Below, piece by piece: positions 16,375-22,965 of a stretch of 34,561 nt of DNA. Position numbers and translations under genes: made by a program. Positions within the stretch are counted from its first letter, which is position 1. Each line of letters starts with the position of its first letter. The notes beneath the pieces are model-generated. The model did not search any database. It saw nothing but the letters and a program-made list of their open reading frames with translations, and had not been told where the DNA came from. Source of the stretch: Riemerella columbina DSM 16469 (GTDB taxonomy: Bacteria > Bacteroidota > Bacteroidia > Flavobacteriales > Weeksellaceae); assembly GCF_000374405.1 (NCBI RefSeq), contig NZ_KB894228.1, positions 1-34,561 on the forward strand. Direction: 5' to 3'.

Positions 16375-17307
16375 TTACGACTTAAATTTTGCTAAGATTT
16401 TATTTACAATCACTTGGGCGAGTTTTATTTTGCTTTCGTGTGTCCATCCAGCGATGTGTGGGGTAATGAGCACTTTGTCGGAATGTAATAAATACTCTAA
16501 ATCTTCGTTGTTATGTTCTAAGTTTTCAAAAGATGATTTTTCATACTCTAAAACATCCAATGCGGCACCTTTTATTTTTCCTTGCTTTAAAGCTCTGACT
16601 ACATCGGGCGTAACTACATTTTTGCCTCTAGCCGTATTGATGAGGTAAAATTCTTTTTTCATCTTTGAGATAAAGTTTCCATCTAACCAACCCATAGTAT
16701 CTTGGGCTAAAGGTAAATGAATACTCACAATATCGGCTTGGTTTTGTAATTCTTCTAAAGAAACTTGTGTGGCATACTTATCTGAAAGGTCAGGCAATAT
16801 ATCATGAAAAATAACTTTACACCCAAATCCACTGAGGCGTTTAGCAAAAGCCTTTCCCATATAACCGTAGCCAATCAACCCGACTGTTTTATCCTTAATT
16901 TCTTCTCCTCTGTTTTCTTCGCGTTTCCAAATGCCTTGTTTTAATTCATTAGCAGAAATAAACAGACGATTCATGAGCACCAATAACATACCTAAAGCAT
17001 GCTCTGCTAATGCATCTCTATTACCTTCTGGGGAATTAATTAAGGTAATGCCTAGTTCTTCTGCTTTTTTAGTATCGATATTTTCCATGCCCGCGCCTAC
17101 ACGCGCAATACATTTTAAATGTGAGGCATGGCTAAGGAACGCCTCATCAATAGGTATTCTACTTCTTAAAATAAGACCATCATACGATTGAATTTTTTCC
17201 AATATTTCATCATAAGACGATTGCGTATCTTCATCTACTATAAATCCAGCAGCGGTCAATTGCTCGTGGATTAGGGGATGGTTGTGGTCTATTTGTAGAA
17301 ATTTCAT
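16375..17307 (-). CDS. D-2-hydroxyacid dehydrogenase (NAD-dependent)
   Basis: A 310-residue enzyme of the D-isomer-specific 2-hydroxyacid dehydrogenase family. The Rossmann glycine motif GYGYMG is at residues 146-151, and the catalytic triad is present: Arg227 in INTARG, Glu254 in DVLEYE and His284 in TPHIAGWTH. An N-terminal catalytic half and a central NAD-binding half give the normal length for a short member without a C-terminal ACT domain. 3-phosphoglycerate dehydrogenase (serine synthesis) is one possibility, but glyoxylate/hydroxypyruvate or other 2-ketoacid reductases cannot be excluded. It lies between the thioesterase and the serine hydrolase genes with gaps of 16 and 5 bp. Confidence 0.88.
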   Translation of the reverse strand: MKFLQIDHNHPLIHEQLTAAGFIVDEDTQSSYDEILEKIQSYDGLILRSRIPIDEAFLSHASHLKCIARVGAGMENIDTKKAEELGITLINSPEGNRDALAEHALGMLLVLMNRLFISANELKQGIWKREENRGEEIKDKTVGLIGYGYMGKAFAKRLSGFGCKVIFHDILPDLSDKYATQVSLEELQNQADIVSIHLPLAQDTMGWLDGNFISKMKKEFYLINTARGKNVVTPDVVRALKQGKIKGAALDVLEYEKSSFENLEHNNEDLEYLLHSDKVLITPHIAGWTHESKIKLAQVIVNKILAKFKS

Positions 17308-17323
17308 GAGACTTATTAAAGGT

Positions 17324-17839
17324 TTAAGAAAACAATTTTTTAAGTTCTATGGAATCCTTAGCTTGCATACGCCCAGAAAGGATAAGGGATAATTCTTTTC
17401 TTCTTAACGCGGCTTGAAAACGCTCTTTTTCTACCTCAGTTTCAGGTTCTAATTCTGGAATAGGTACAGGTTTATTAAACTCATCTACGGCGACAAAAGT
17501 ATAGATGCCCTCGTTGGTGTGGATTTTCTTTTGGGCAATAGGGTCATCCATCCAAACATCTACATAAACTTCCATAGAGGTAGAAAAGGCTCTTGTAACC
17601 TTAGATTCTAAAACCACTACGCCACCTTCTGGGATAGGATGGTTAAAGGACACATGATTGACCGATGCTGTTACCACGCGTCTTCCACAGTGCCTTGCTG
17701 CAGAAATAGAAGCACATCTATCCATTTTGGATAATAACTCACCACCGAAGAGATTTCTTAGTGAGTTGGTTTCATTAGGCAGTACGATATTGGTCATTAT
17801 CGTTAGAGTTTCGGCAGGTGTTTTTGTTTTTTTCATCAT
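17324..17839 (-). CDS. Acyl-CoA thioesterase (hotdog fold)
   Basis: A 171-residue single-hotdog protein. NSLRNLFGGELLSKMDRCAS near residues 25-44, then VTASVNHVSFNHPIPEGGVV, is the pattern of YciA/Acot-type acyl-CoA thioesterases, where the Asn/Gly-rich loop and the Asp of KMDR form the active site and the following strand holds the acyl chain. Such enzymes release CoA from acyl-CoAs; chain length cannot be read from the sequence. The length suits a protein that forms hexamers in the cytosol. It follows the HU-domain gene by 15 bp and precedes the dehydrogenase gene by 16 bp in the same operon. Confidence 0.85.
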   Translation of the reverse strand: MMKKTKTPAETLTIMTNIVLPNETNSLRNLFGGELLSKMDRCASISAARHCGRRVVTASVNHVSFNHPIPEGGVVVLESKVTRAFSTSMEVYVDVWMDDPIAQKKIHTNEGIYTFVAVDEFNKPVPIPELEPETEVEKERFQAALRRKELSLILSGRMQAKDSIELKKLFS

Positions 17840-17854
17840 AAAATTTGGAACATA

Positions 17855-18535
17855 TTATTTTGTCAATTGTAAACTATCTTGGTTTGTGGTAAGGCTATCC
17901 GATGTGATGGTATCTTTTACCACTGGGGTTTGTTGTATTTCTGGCGTTTTTTTGGCCGTAACTTTCGGTGCTAATTCACTTTGCTCACCAAAAATTAACT
18001 CAGGATTGGTAATTGCCACATAGGCAAAAATACCAGCGGAAATTAAAAATAAAACAATCCATAACCATAGCCAGTTTTTCTTCTTTTTAGGTTGCGGTGC
18101 GGTAGGCTCATGTTTTGGAGTAATATCCGCTAGGTTAATGGCTTCTAATCCAAAGAAATCTGGGGTGTTATCGGTTTCTACGCGTTCCCCTTCAAACACC
18201 ATTTGTTGTTGGTTCAAATGAAACTGTCCAATACCTTCTATATTAAAAGGGGTTTTAGCCTCTAACTGTTTATTCCAATAGTCCACTTGGGTATCGACTT
18301 CAAATTGGGCAACTTCTAAGGAAATTTCCTTATATTGAGCTACTTGATGTGTGAATTGTCCCTTATCCGAAACCTTGTCTTTGGAAAAACATACCTGTTG
18401 TGCAGGTGGCAAAATACGACCATCTTCTGCGTTGAGAATAGCCGCAGAACGCTTTAGATAAAACACTCCGAAATTGGGCAATGTCACTTTGCCATTAGCC
18501 TTCAATGATTCTAAAATACAATTGTTGATATTCAT
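17855..18535 (-). CDS. CCDC81-like HU-domain membrane protein
   Basis: A 226-residue protein with a bacterial CCDC81-type HU domain pair: MNINNCILESLKANGKVTLP and NFGVFYLKRSAAIL at the N-terminus (about 1-60), then VDYWNKQLEAKTPFNIEGIG (about 85-103) in the second unit. A basic linker leads into a single transmembrane segment at about 155-175, after which comes an acidic, Thr/Lys-rich tail that is probably periplasmic. The family is frequent in Bacteroidota and probably binds the chromosome or cell-wall-linked partners, so a role in anchoring DNA to the membrane or in division is possible. It opens the six-gene minus-strand operon; a TATCTTTG box lies 8-15 bp upstream of its ATG. Confidence 0.8.
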   Translation of the reverse strand: MNINNCILESLKANGKVTLPNFGVFYLKRSAAILNAEDGRILPPAQQVCFSKDKVSDKGQFTHQVAQYKEISLEVAQFEVDTQVDYWNKQLEAKTPFNIEGIGQFHLNQQQMVFEGERVETDNTPDFFGLEAINLADITPKHEPTAPQPKKKKNWLWLWIVLFLISAGIFAYVAITNPELIFGEQSELAPKVTAKKTPEIQQTPVVKDTITSDSLTTNQDSLQLTK

Positions 18536-18749
18536 AGCGTGGCAAAGATAGAGAAATAATTTGATAGAGATTAGAACTTAGAAGTTAGATTTTAGCCGTA
18601 GGCAATAGTTTAGAATTTAGTTCTTTGACTGCAAGTCACTCGAAACACAAAACTTTTGATTCTTCACTTTTAATTTAAAATTTATAATTTAGCATTTATA
18701 ATTAACTTCCCCCCCATCCTTCAAAACTTTTCACTCTACACTTTTCATT
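18536..18749. other. Intergenic stretch with degenerate AT-rich repeats
   Basis: This 214-bp gap holds overlapping short repeats (TTAGAAGTTAGATTTTAG, TTTAGAATTTAG, AATTTAAAATTTATAATTTA) and a run of seven C at 18710-18716. It looks like decayed repetitive filler, not a gene. The -7 box at 18543-18550 lies at its left end. Confidence 0.5.
18543..18550 (-). promoter_or_regulatory. -7 box of the HU-domain operon
   Basis: The minus strand reads TATCTTTG, a perfect TANNTTTG match, close upstream of the start at 18535. No clear TTG is present at the -33 position. Confidence 0.5.
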
Positions 18750-19823
18750 TCACCTAAACTCCCCCATATCCAGTTTTAGCGAGAAAAAATTAGAATACAA
18801 TTGGCTGCTTCCAATTCCAGAATTGGTGATGGCATAGTCTAAAGTTAAGCCTTTGTATTTGATACCTACCCCAGCACTAGGTTGAAAAGAGACTTGGTGT
18901 TTCTGACTTTCTATATCGGTAATGTTTTGGAAACGATTAATCCCAGCTCTTATAAAGACCATATTTTCATAGGACAATTCTGCTCCTGCATAAGGCGTAA
19001 TACTAGCGAAATCGGTAGAAATAATAGCGGCAGTTTTAGCAAAATCTACATTGATGCCGGCTTCTGGAAGTAAGTTTAAATCTCTGCTGAGTTCAAATGT
19101 TCTACTGACACCTAGATTAAGTTTAGGCATTATGAGTTCCATTTTGTTTTCTGGGACGGGATTCAATTCCTCTCCATTTACCACAGTAGACAATTCTTTT
19201 TGATTGATAGACCAAAAATTAACCGTGGTGGTGGCATCTCTCAGCATGGCTCCATAGTGCCAACCTTTGTCAGAATGGTATATGGCGCCAATATCAAACC
19301 CAAATCCAAATCCATTAGCAAATTTCCCTACATTACGATAGACTAATTTGGCATTTGCACCCACACTCCATTTGTGGTGCGGATTAAACGCATAAGATAC
19401 AAGAGCGGCATAATCTGCCTGAGAGAATTTTGTAATTTTATCATAGTCGATATTACCCTCGCTGTCGATAAGTTTGGTTGTGTTGAGGATGTTGTCCACA
19501 CCCAATCTCACAACGGAAACACCGAACACCCCACCATTTCTATCAAGGGCTTTGGCATACGAAAGGTAGTCGTATTTGGCAATGCTTTCAAAATATTCGG
19601 CGTGCATAGCGGCACCTTGCCAATCGGAGGTAATACTCGTGAGTCCAGCGGGATTCCACATAGGTGCATAGACATCATTTTGGTTAGAAATTACGGCGCC
19701 ACCCATTGCTAGACCTCTAGCCCCAGCCCCAATATTTAGAAATTCATTAGAATATTTTCTAATTAGTTGAGCGGAAGCGGTATGGTAGAGTCCAATGGAT
19801 AATAAAATTAATAATCGTTTCAT
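18750..19823 (-). CDS. PorV/PorQ-family outer-membrane protein (PorV2-like)
   Basis: A 357-residue exported protein (signal peptide MKRLLILLSIGLYHTASA) with the FadL-like barrel start GAGARGLAMGGAVISNQND and NPAGLTSI typical of the PorV/PorQ family in Bacteroidota. PorV shuttles T9SS cargo from the translocon to the attachment complex. This protein matches the PorV2 branch better than PorV itself, since it is distinct in the N-terminal region and lacks porU beside it. Alternating short hydrophobic strands continue to the end (FSLKLDMGEF). It overlaps the upstream EamA transporter gene by four bases (ATGA), so the two are expressed together. Confidence 0.8.
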   Translation of the reverse strand: MKRLLILLSIGLYHTASAQLIRKYSNEFLNIGAGARGLAMGGAVISNQNDVYAPMWNPAGLTSITSDWQGAAMHAEYFESIAKYDYLSYAKALDRNGGVFGVSVVRLGVDNILNTTKLIDSEGNIDYDKITKFSQADYAALVSYAFNPHHKWSVGANAKLVYRNVGKFANGFGFGFDIGAIYHSDKGWHYGAMLRDATTTVNFWSINQKELSTVVNGEELNPVPENKMELIMPKLNLGVSRTFELSRDLNLLPEAGINVDFAKTAAIISTDFASITPYAGAELSYENMVFIRAGINRFQNITDIESQKHQVSFQPSAGVGIKYKGLTLDYAITNSGIGSSQLYSNFFSLKLDMGEFR

Positions 19824-20740
19824 AGCGTTGGATTTTCAGCGTCTTCGGTAAGACTTTTGGCTTTTTTCCTTTTGGATTTTATAATGCCATTGGCAATAAT
19901 AGATCCAATCATAATGGATGCTCCGAGGTAAAACATAGGATTCATGTGTTCGGATTCCCCAAAAATGAAATATGCCAACAGAATACCATAAACAGGCTCT
20001 AAATTTACCGTTAATATTAAGGTAAATGGTGAAATGATTTTCATTAAATTGGTAGATTCTATCATGGGATATGCCGTAAATACGATTGCCAATATGAGTA
20101 TTAACGCTAAATCGGTATAGTTTATTTCATAGATTTGGGTAAAATCACTTTTAAATATTAAAATTAATGCCATCAGTAGGCAGCCCCCCATCATTTCGTA
20201 TAAAATAATATTCCCTGCTGAGGTTTTTTGGGAAAGTTTTCCATTGCAAATAGAAAATATAGTACCCAATAAAGCGCAGAGTACTCCGTAAAAAATACCT
20301 AGTTTATAGCGAAATTCGGTTTTAAAAATCAGTCCCATACATCCCATGATGATGATTCCGATAATCACTTCCGACCAATCTAGTTTTCGTTTATATATCA
20401 TAGGTTCTATGATGGATGCGAATAGCGTAGACATGGCGATGCAACTCAAAGTAATGGAAACATTAGACACTTTAATAGATTCAAAGAAAAATAGCCAATG
20501 TAGCCCCATCACGAGTCCAATTCCTAAAAGACTAAGCAGTAGTTTTTTAGAAACCCAGATGTGCCTACCTTTGATGATTCTAAGAAATATAAAAATACTG
20601 ATTGCCGTAAGCCCCATTCTGAAGAAGACCAAAACGAAAGACCCCACGCTAATCATTTTTCCCAAAATAGCGGTAAAGCCCCACATAAACACGATGATAT
20701 GGAGCTTAAAAGTCGTATTGTTCCAGAAGTTTAAATTCAT
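19820..20740 (-). CDS. EamA/DMT family transporter
   Basis: A membrane protein of about 306 residues with ten predicted transmembrane segments, typical of the drug/metabolite transporter superfamily (two EamA repeats). The start at 20740 (MNLNFWNNTTFKLHIIVFMW) is preferred over a longer frame to 20836, because the longer one has no membrane character in its first 32 residues and a TATTTTCG box lies just upstream on the minus strand. The first repeat includes FMWGFTAILGK and the second LTVNLEPVYGILLAYFIFGE, a common EamA ending. The substrate is unknown. Its last codons overlap the PorV2-like gene start (ATGA). Confidence 0.85.
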   Translation of the reverse strand: MNLNFWNNTTFKLHIIVFMWGFTAILGKMISVGSFVLVFFRMGLTAISIFIFLRIIKGRHIWVSKKLLLSLLGIGLVMGLHWLFFFESIKVSNVSITLSCIAMSTLFASIIEPMIYKRKLDWSEVIIGIIIMGCMGLIFKTEFRYKLGIFYGVLCALLGTIFSICNGKLSQKTSAGNIILYEMMGGCLLMALILIFKSDFTQIYEINYTDLALILILAIVFTAYPMIESTNLMKIISPFTLILTVNLEPVYGILLAYFIFGESEHMNPMFYLGASIMIGSIIANGIIKSKRKKAKSLTEDAENPTL

Positions 20741-20802
20741 TTTGCAAAGAACGAAAATAAATGTCAAACCATCAATATTTGATGAAAAAAACTGGCAGAT
20801 AT

Positions 20803-20833
20803 TTGTGGTTTTAAAAATAAAATGATACTTTTG
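20803..20833 (+). promoter_or_regulatory. Promoter of rpsU
   Basis: TTG at 20803-20805 and TACTTTTG at 20826-20833 (20-bp spacer) precede the rpsU ATG by 25 bp. Confidence 0.65.
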
Positions 20834-20857
20834 CAACCGAAAAATGAGATGTAAATT

Positions 20858-21055
20858 ATGCTAATTATTCCAGTGAAAGATGGAGAGTCCATCGACAGAG
20901 CTTTAAAAAAGTACAAAAGAAAATTCGATAGAACTGGCGTTGTGCGTTCACTTAGAGCAAGACAGCAATATGTGAAGCCTTCCGTTCTTAGAAGACAGCA
21001 AGTGCTTAAAGCAGCTCACAAACAAAGGAATTTAAGCAAAGAAGAACAAGCATAA
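20858..21055 (+). CDS. rpsU: 30S ribosomal protein S21
   Basis: S21 binds the small ribosomal subunit near the platform and takes part in initiation. The 65-residue product, MLIIPVKDGESIDRALKKYK and then RSLRARQQYVKPSVLRRQQ, matches Bacteroidota S21 along its full length. A terminator-like hairpin (21081-21117) follows before the recombinase gene, and the promoter at 20803-20833 lies directly upstream. The rpsU-recombinase-raiA-tRNA order is a recurrent flavobacterial neighbourhood as I recall it. Confidence 0.95.
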   Translation: MLIIPVKDGESIDRALKKYKRKFDRTGVVRSLRARQQYVKPSVLRRQQVLKAAHKQRNLSKEEQA

Positions 21056-21080
21056 GCCTTTTTCTTTGTTTAAAACAACT

Positions 21081-21117
21081 AAAATCACTTTCTATTATTT
21101 AGGAAGTGATTTTTTAT
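21081..21117 (+). terminator. Terminator after rpsU
   Basis: AAATCACTTTC and GGAAGTGATTT can pair around a loop of about 10 bases, followed by TTTTTATTTA. It also lies inside the longer recombinase frame, which argues for the later start of that gene. Confidence 0.7.
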
Positions 21118-21121
21118 TTAG

Positions 21122-21129
21122 TATATTTG
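21122..21129 (+). promoter_or_regulatory. -7 box of the recombinase gene
   Basis: TATATTTG, a perfect -7 match, lies 18 bp before the chosen ATG at 21147 and just after the rpsU terminator. Confidence 0.5.
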
Positions 21130-21146
21130 GAAATCATTATTCTTAT

Positions 21147-22031
21147 ATGGTAGAACAATTTTTAGATTATATCCGTACCGAAAAACGCTACTCCCCGCAT
21201 ACTATCACGAGTTATGCTAAGGATTTAGCAGACTTCAGTTTGTTTGTTAAAGAGACGGAAGGGCAGAATGAGATATTATATGTAGATAAAAAAGTCATTA
21301 AAAATTATATGATTAACCTTAGCGAAAGGCATTTGTCGAAAAGAAGCATTAATCGGAAATTGTCTACCCTACGCAGTTTTTATCAGTATTTACTACGATT
21401 GGGTGAAATTCAAGTTTCCCCTATGGAAAGTATTACCTCATTAAAATTTTATCCCGAAAAACAATTGCCGTTTTCACAAGAAGAAATGGCAGAGGTTTTA
21501 GAGGTGTTAAAGGCATCTGGCACTACATTAGACTATCTTGTTGTAGAAACTCTATATCAAACGGGGATGCGTAGAGCGGAGCTTTGTCAATTGAAATTAA
21601 ATGATGTTCGTTTTTCGAGTAATGAAATCAGAGTGGTGGGAAAAGGGAATAAAGTGAGGATAATTCCTATTTCTGAGGCTTTAAAGGATTTATTATGTGC
21701 ATATTATCAAAATGATAGAAGCCCAAATGATGTAGCGTCTACTTATTTTTTTATCCACGACAATGGAAAAAAACTCACCGAAAAATTTGTTTATTCAGTG
21801 GTAAATAATTACTTTAGCCTAGTGTCTTCTAAGAAAAAAAGAAGTCCCCATATGCTGAGGCATAGTTTTGCGACGCATCTTTTGGATAATGGTGCAGAAA
21901 TTTCTAAGGTTAAAGAAATTATGGGACATGCCAGTTTAGCCTCTACGCAAGTCTATACTTCAGCTAATATTCAACAATTAAAAAAAGTGCTTGAGGCCAA
22001 CCATCCGAGAGCAAAACGAGATAATAAGTAG
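21147..22031 (+). CDS. xerC: Xer-type tyrosine recombinase
   Basis: This 294-residue protein joins DNA by the tyrosine recombinase chemistry that resolves chromosome dimers at dif. From the start at 21147 (MVEQFLDYIRTEKRYSPHTI) an N-terminal SAM-like domain covers about residues 1-90. The catalytic domain holds Arg142 (TGMRRAEL), Lys166 (VGKGNK), His235 and Arg238 (HMLRHSF), His261 (MGHASLA) and the nucleophile Tyr270. A longer frame starting at 21066 is rejected because it crosses the rpsU terminator and the -7 box. Whether it is XerC or XerD by orthology is unresolved; the symbol is the common annotation. raiA follows after 27 bp. Confidence 0.85.
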   Translation: MVEQFLDYIRTEKRYSPHTITSYAKDLADFSLFVKETEGQNEILYVDKKVIKNYMINLSERHLSKRSINRKLSTLRSFYQYLLRLGEIQVSPMESITSLKFYPEKQLPFSQEEMAEVLEVLKASGTTLDYLVVETLYQTGMRRAELCQLKLNDVRFSSNEIRVVGKGNKVRIIPISEALKDLLCAYYQNDRSPNDVASTYFFIHDNGKKLTEKFVYSVVNNYFSLVSSKKKRSPHMLRHSFATHLLDNGAEISKVKEIMGHASLASTQVYTSANIQQLKKVLEANHPRAKRDNK

Positions 22032-22058
22032 AATCATAACCATTAAATTTTAAACACT

Positions 22059-22349
22059 ATGAAAATACATGTTCAGGCCTTAGGGCTTACTCCACACCAA
22101 CCATTAGAAGAGTATATGGAGAAAAAACTAAATAAGCTGGAAACTTTCTACGATAAAATTTTGGAAGCTAAAGTATTCCTAAAAGTGGAAAATTCTAGTG
22201 AAAAAGAAAATAAAACGGCAGAAGTTATTTTAGATGTTCCAGGGGAAGATATTGTGGTGAAAAAGACTTGTGCTACATTTGAGGAGGCAATAGATAAATG
22301 TAGTGATATTGCTAAGAAGTTGCTAATCAAAAAGAAAGAAAAGAATTAA
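22059..22349 (+). CDS. raiA: Ribosome hibernation-promoting factor
   Basis: A 96-residue short-form HPF/RaiA (YfiA) protein: MKIHVQALGLTPHQPLEEYM, then YMEKKLNKLETFYDKI and PGEDIVVKKTCATFEEAIDK, the beta-alpha fold that binds the small subunit at the mRNA and tRNA sites in resting cells. It lacks the long C-terminal dimerising domain of long-form HPF. The gene lies 27 bp after the recombinase gene and upstream of the tRNA cluster, so growth-phase regulation of the region is plausible but not shown. Confidence 0.92.
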   Translation: MKIHVQALGLTPHQPLEEYMEKKLNKLETFYDKILEAKVFLKVENSSEKENKTAEVILDVPGEDIVVKKTCATFEEAIDKCSDIAKKLLIKKKEKN

Positions 22350-22368
22350 AAAATAATTATAAAAATAT

Positions 22369-22400
22369 TTGCGTATTTAATAAAAAGTGTTGTATATTTG
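22369..22400 (+). promoter_or_regulatory. Promoter of the tRNA-Thr/tRNA-Tyr unit
   Basis: TTG at 22369-22371 and TATATTTG at 22393-22400 (21-bp spacer) lie about 45 bp before tRNA-Thr(UGU). Confidence 0.55.
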
Positions 22401-22444
22401 CAACCGCAAAAGAGAACAGAAGTATATTAACATACGCAATATTT

Positions 22445-22518
22445 GCCTCCATAGCTCAGTTGGCCAGAGCACGTGATTTGTAATCTCGGGGTCGTGGGTT
22501 CGAATCCCTCTGGAGGCT
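22445..22518 (+). tRNA. tRNA-Thr (anticodon UGU)
   Basis: A 74-base cloverleaf: acceptor GCCTCCA with TGGAGGC, D arm GCTC/GAGC, anticodon loop TTTGTAA giving UGU, T loop TTCGAAT and discriminator T. CCA is not encoded. The anticodon stem has a U-U mismatch at its middle pair (29-41) and the T stem another at 50-64. It is the first of a Thr-Tyr-Gly-Thr set. Confidence 0.92.
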
Positions 22519-22531
22519 CATAAAAATTGTC

Positions 22532-22614
22532 GGGGGGATACCAGAGTGGCCAAATGGGACGGACTGTAACTCCGTTGTCGTGAGACTTCGCAGGTTCGAA
22601 TCCTGCTCCCCCCA
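22532..22614 (+). tRNA. tRNA-Tyr (anticodon GUA)
   Basis: An 83-base class II tRNA with a long variable arm. The acceptor GGGGGGA pairs with TCCCCCC, the anticodon stem ACGGA/TCCGT encloses CTGTAAC (GUA), and the T arm is GCAGG/CCTGC. CCA is not encoded. A run of T follows the 3' end and may end this unit. Confidence 0.93.
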
Positions 22615-22631
22615 CATTTTTTTAATAAAAT

Positions 22632-22661
22632 TTGCAGATTAATAAAATTTGTTTATTTTTG
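22632..22661 (+). promoter_or_regulatory. Promoter of the tRNA-Gly/tRNA-Thr unit
   Basis: TTG at 22632-22634 and TATTTTTG at 22654-22661 are exactly 19 bp apart, so tRNA-Gly probably has its own promoter separate from the Thr/Tyr pair. Confidence 0.7.
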
Positions 22662-22685
22662 CAATCCATTACCAACCATAAAAAT

Positions 22686-22758
22686 GCGGAAGTAGCTCAG
22701 TTGGTAGAGCGTCAGCCTTCCAAGCTGAATGTCGCGGGTTCGACCCCCGTCTTCCGCT
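22686..22758 (+). tRNA. tRNA-Gly (anticodon UCC)
   Basis: A 73-base cloverleaf with acceptor GCGGAAG/CTTCCGC and anticodon loop CTTCCAA (UCC), behind a consensus promoter and followed by a hairpin at 22764-22794. CCA is not encoded. Confidence 0.95.
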
Positions 22759-22763
22759 CAAAG

Positions 22764-22794
22764 AAAATCACAACCTTTTGGGCTGTGATTTTTT
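22764..22794 (+). terminator. Hairpin between tRNA-Gly and tRNA-Thr
   Basis: AAAATCACA and TGTGATTTTT pair around CCTTTTGG with an internal bulge and are followed by T-rich DNA. It may attenuate expression of tRNA-Thr(GGU). Confidence 0.6.
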
Positions 22795-22799
22795 TATAA

Positions 22800-22871
22800 G
22801 CCGTTATAGCTCAGGGGTAGAGCGCTTCCTTGGTAAGGAAGAGGTCTCGGGTTCAAATCCCGATAATGGCT
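22800..22871 (+). tRNA. tRNA-Thr (anticodon GGU)
   Basis: A 72-base cloverleaf: acceptor GCCGTTA/TAATGGC, anticodon stem CTTCC/GGAAG, loop TTGGTAA (GGU), T arm TCGGG/CCCGA. It is the second Thr isoacceptor of the cluster. In many bacteria tuf follows this tRNA; here a terminator and pyrD follow. Confidence 0.95.
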
Positions 22872-22875
22872 CATC

Positions 22876-22907
22876 AATCTCTCAACTAAGTTGGGGGATT
22901 TTTTTGT
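22876..22907 (+). terminator. Terminator after the tRNA cluster
   Basis: AATCTCTCAAC pairs with GTTGGGGGATT (two G-U pairs) around TAA, followed by TTTTTTTG. It separates the tRNA cluster from pyrD. Confidence 0.8.
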
Positions 22908-22936
22908 TTTATATCCAGAATATAAAAAGGTTTTTT

Positions 22937-22944
22937 TAAATTTG
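22937..22944 (+). promoter_or_regulatory. -7 box of pyrD
   Basis: TAAATTTG, a perfect TANNTTTG match, lies 21 bp before the pyrD ATG. No TTG is present at the expected upstream distance. Confidence 0.45.
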
Positions 22945-22965
22945 CATAACCCCTAAATATGAACC

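Noticed and set aside
20741-20836. Longer N-terminus for the EamA transporter, up to 20836.
   Set aside because: The extra 32 residues lack membrane character and include a promoter-like region. The start at 20740 gives the usual first helix.
21066-21146. Longer N-terminus for the Xer recombinase, starting at 21066.
   Set aside because: It would code through the rpsU terminator and the TATATTTG box. The family start MVEQFLDY at 21147 is better.
22427-22615. A 62-residue minus-strand frame over the Thr and Tyr tRNA genes.
   Set aside because: It is a product of tRNA sequence, of a type widely misannotated as protein (the GGAGFEPAK pattern).
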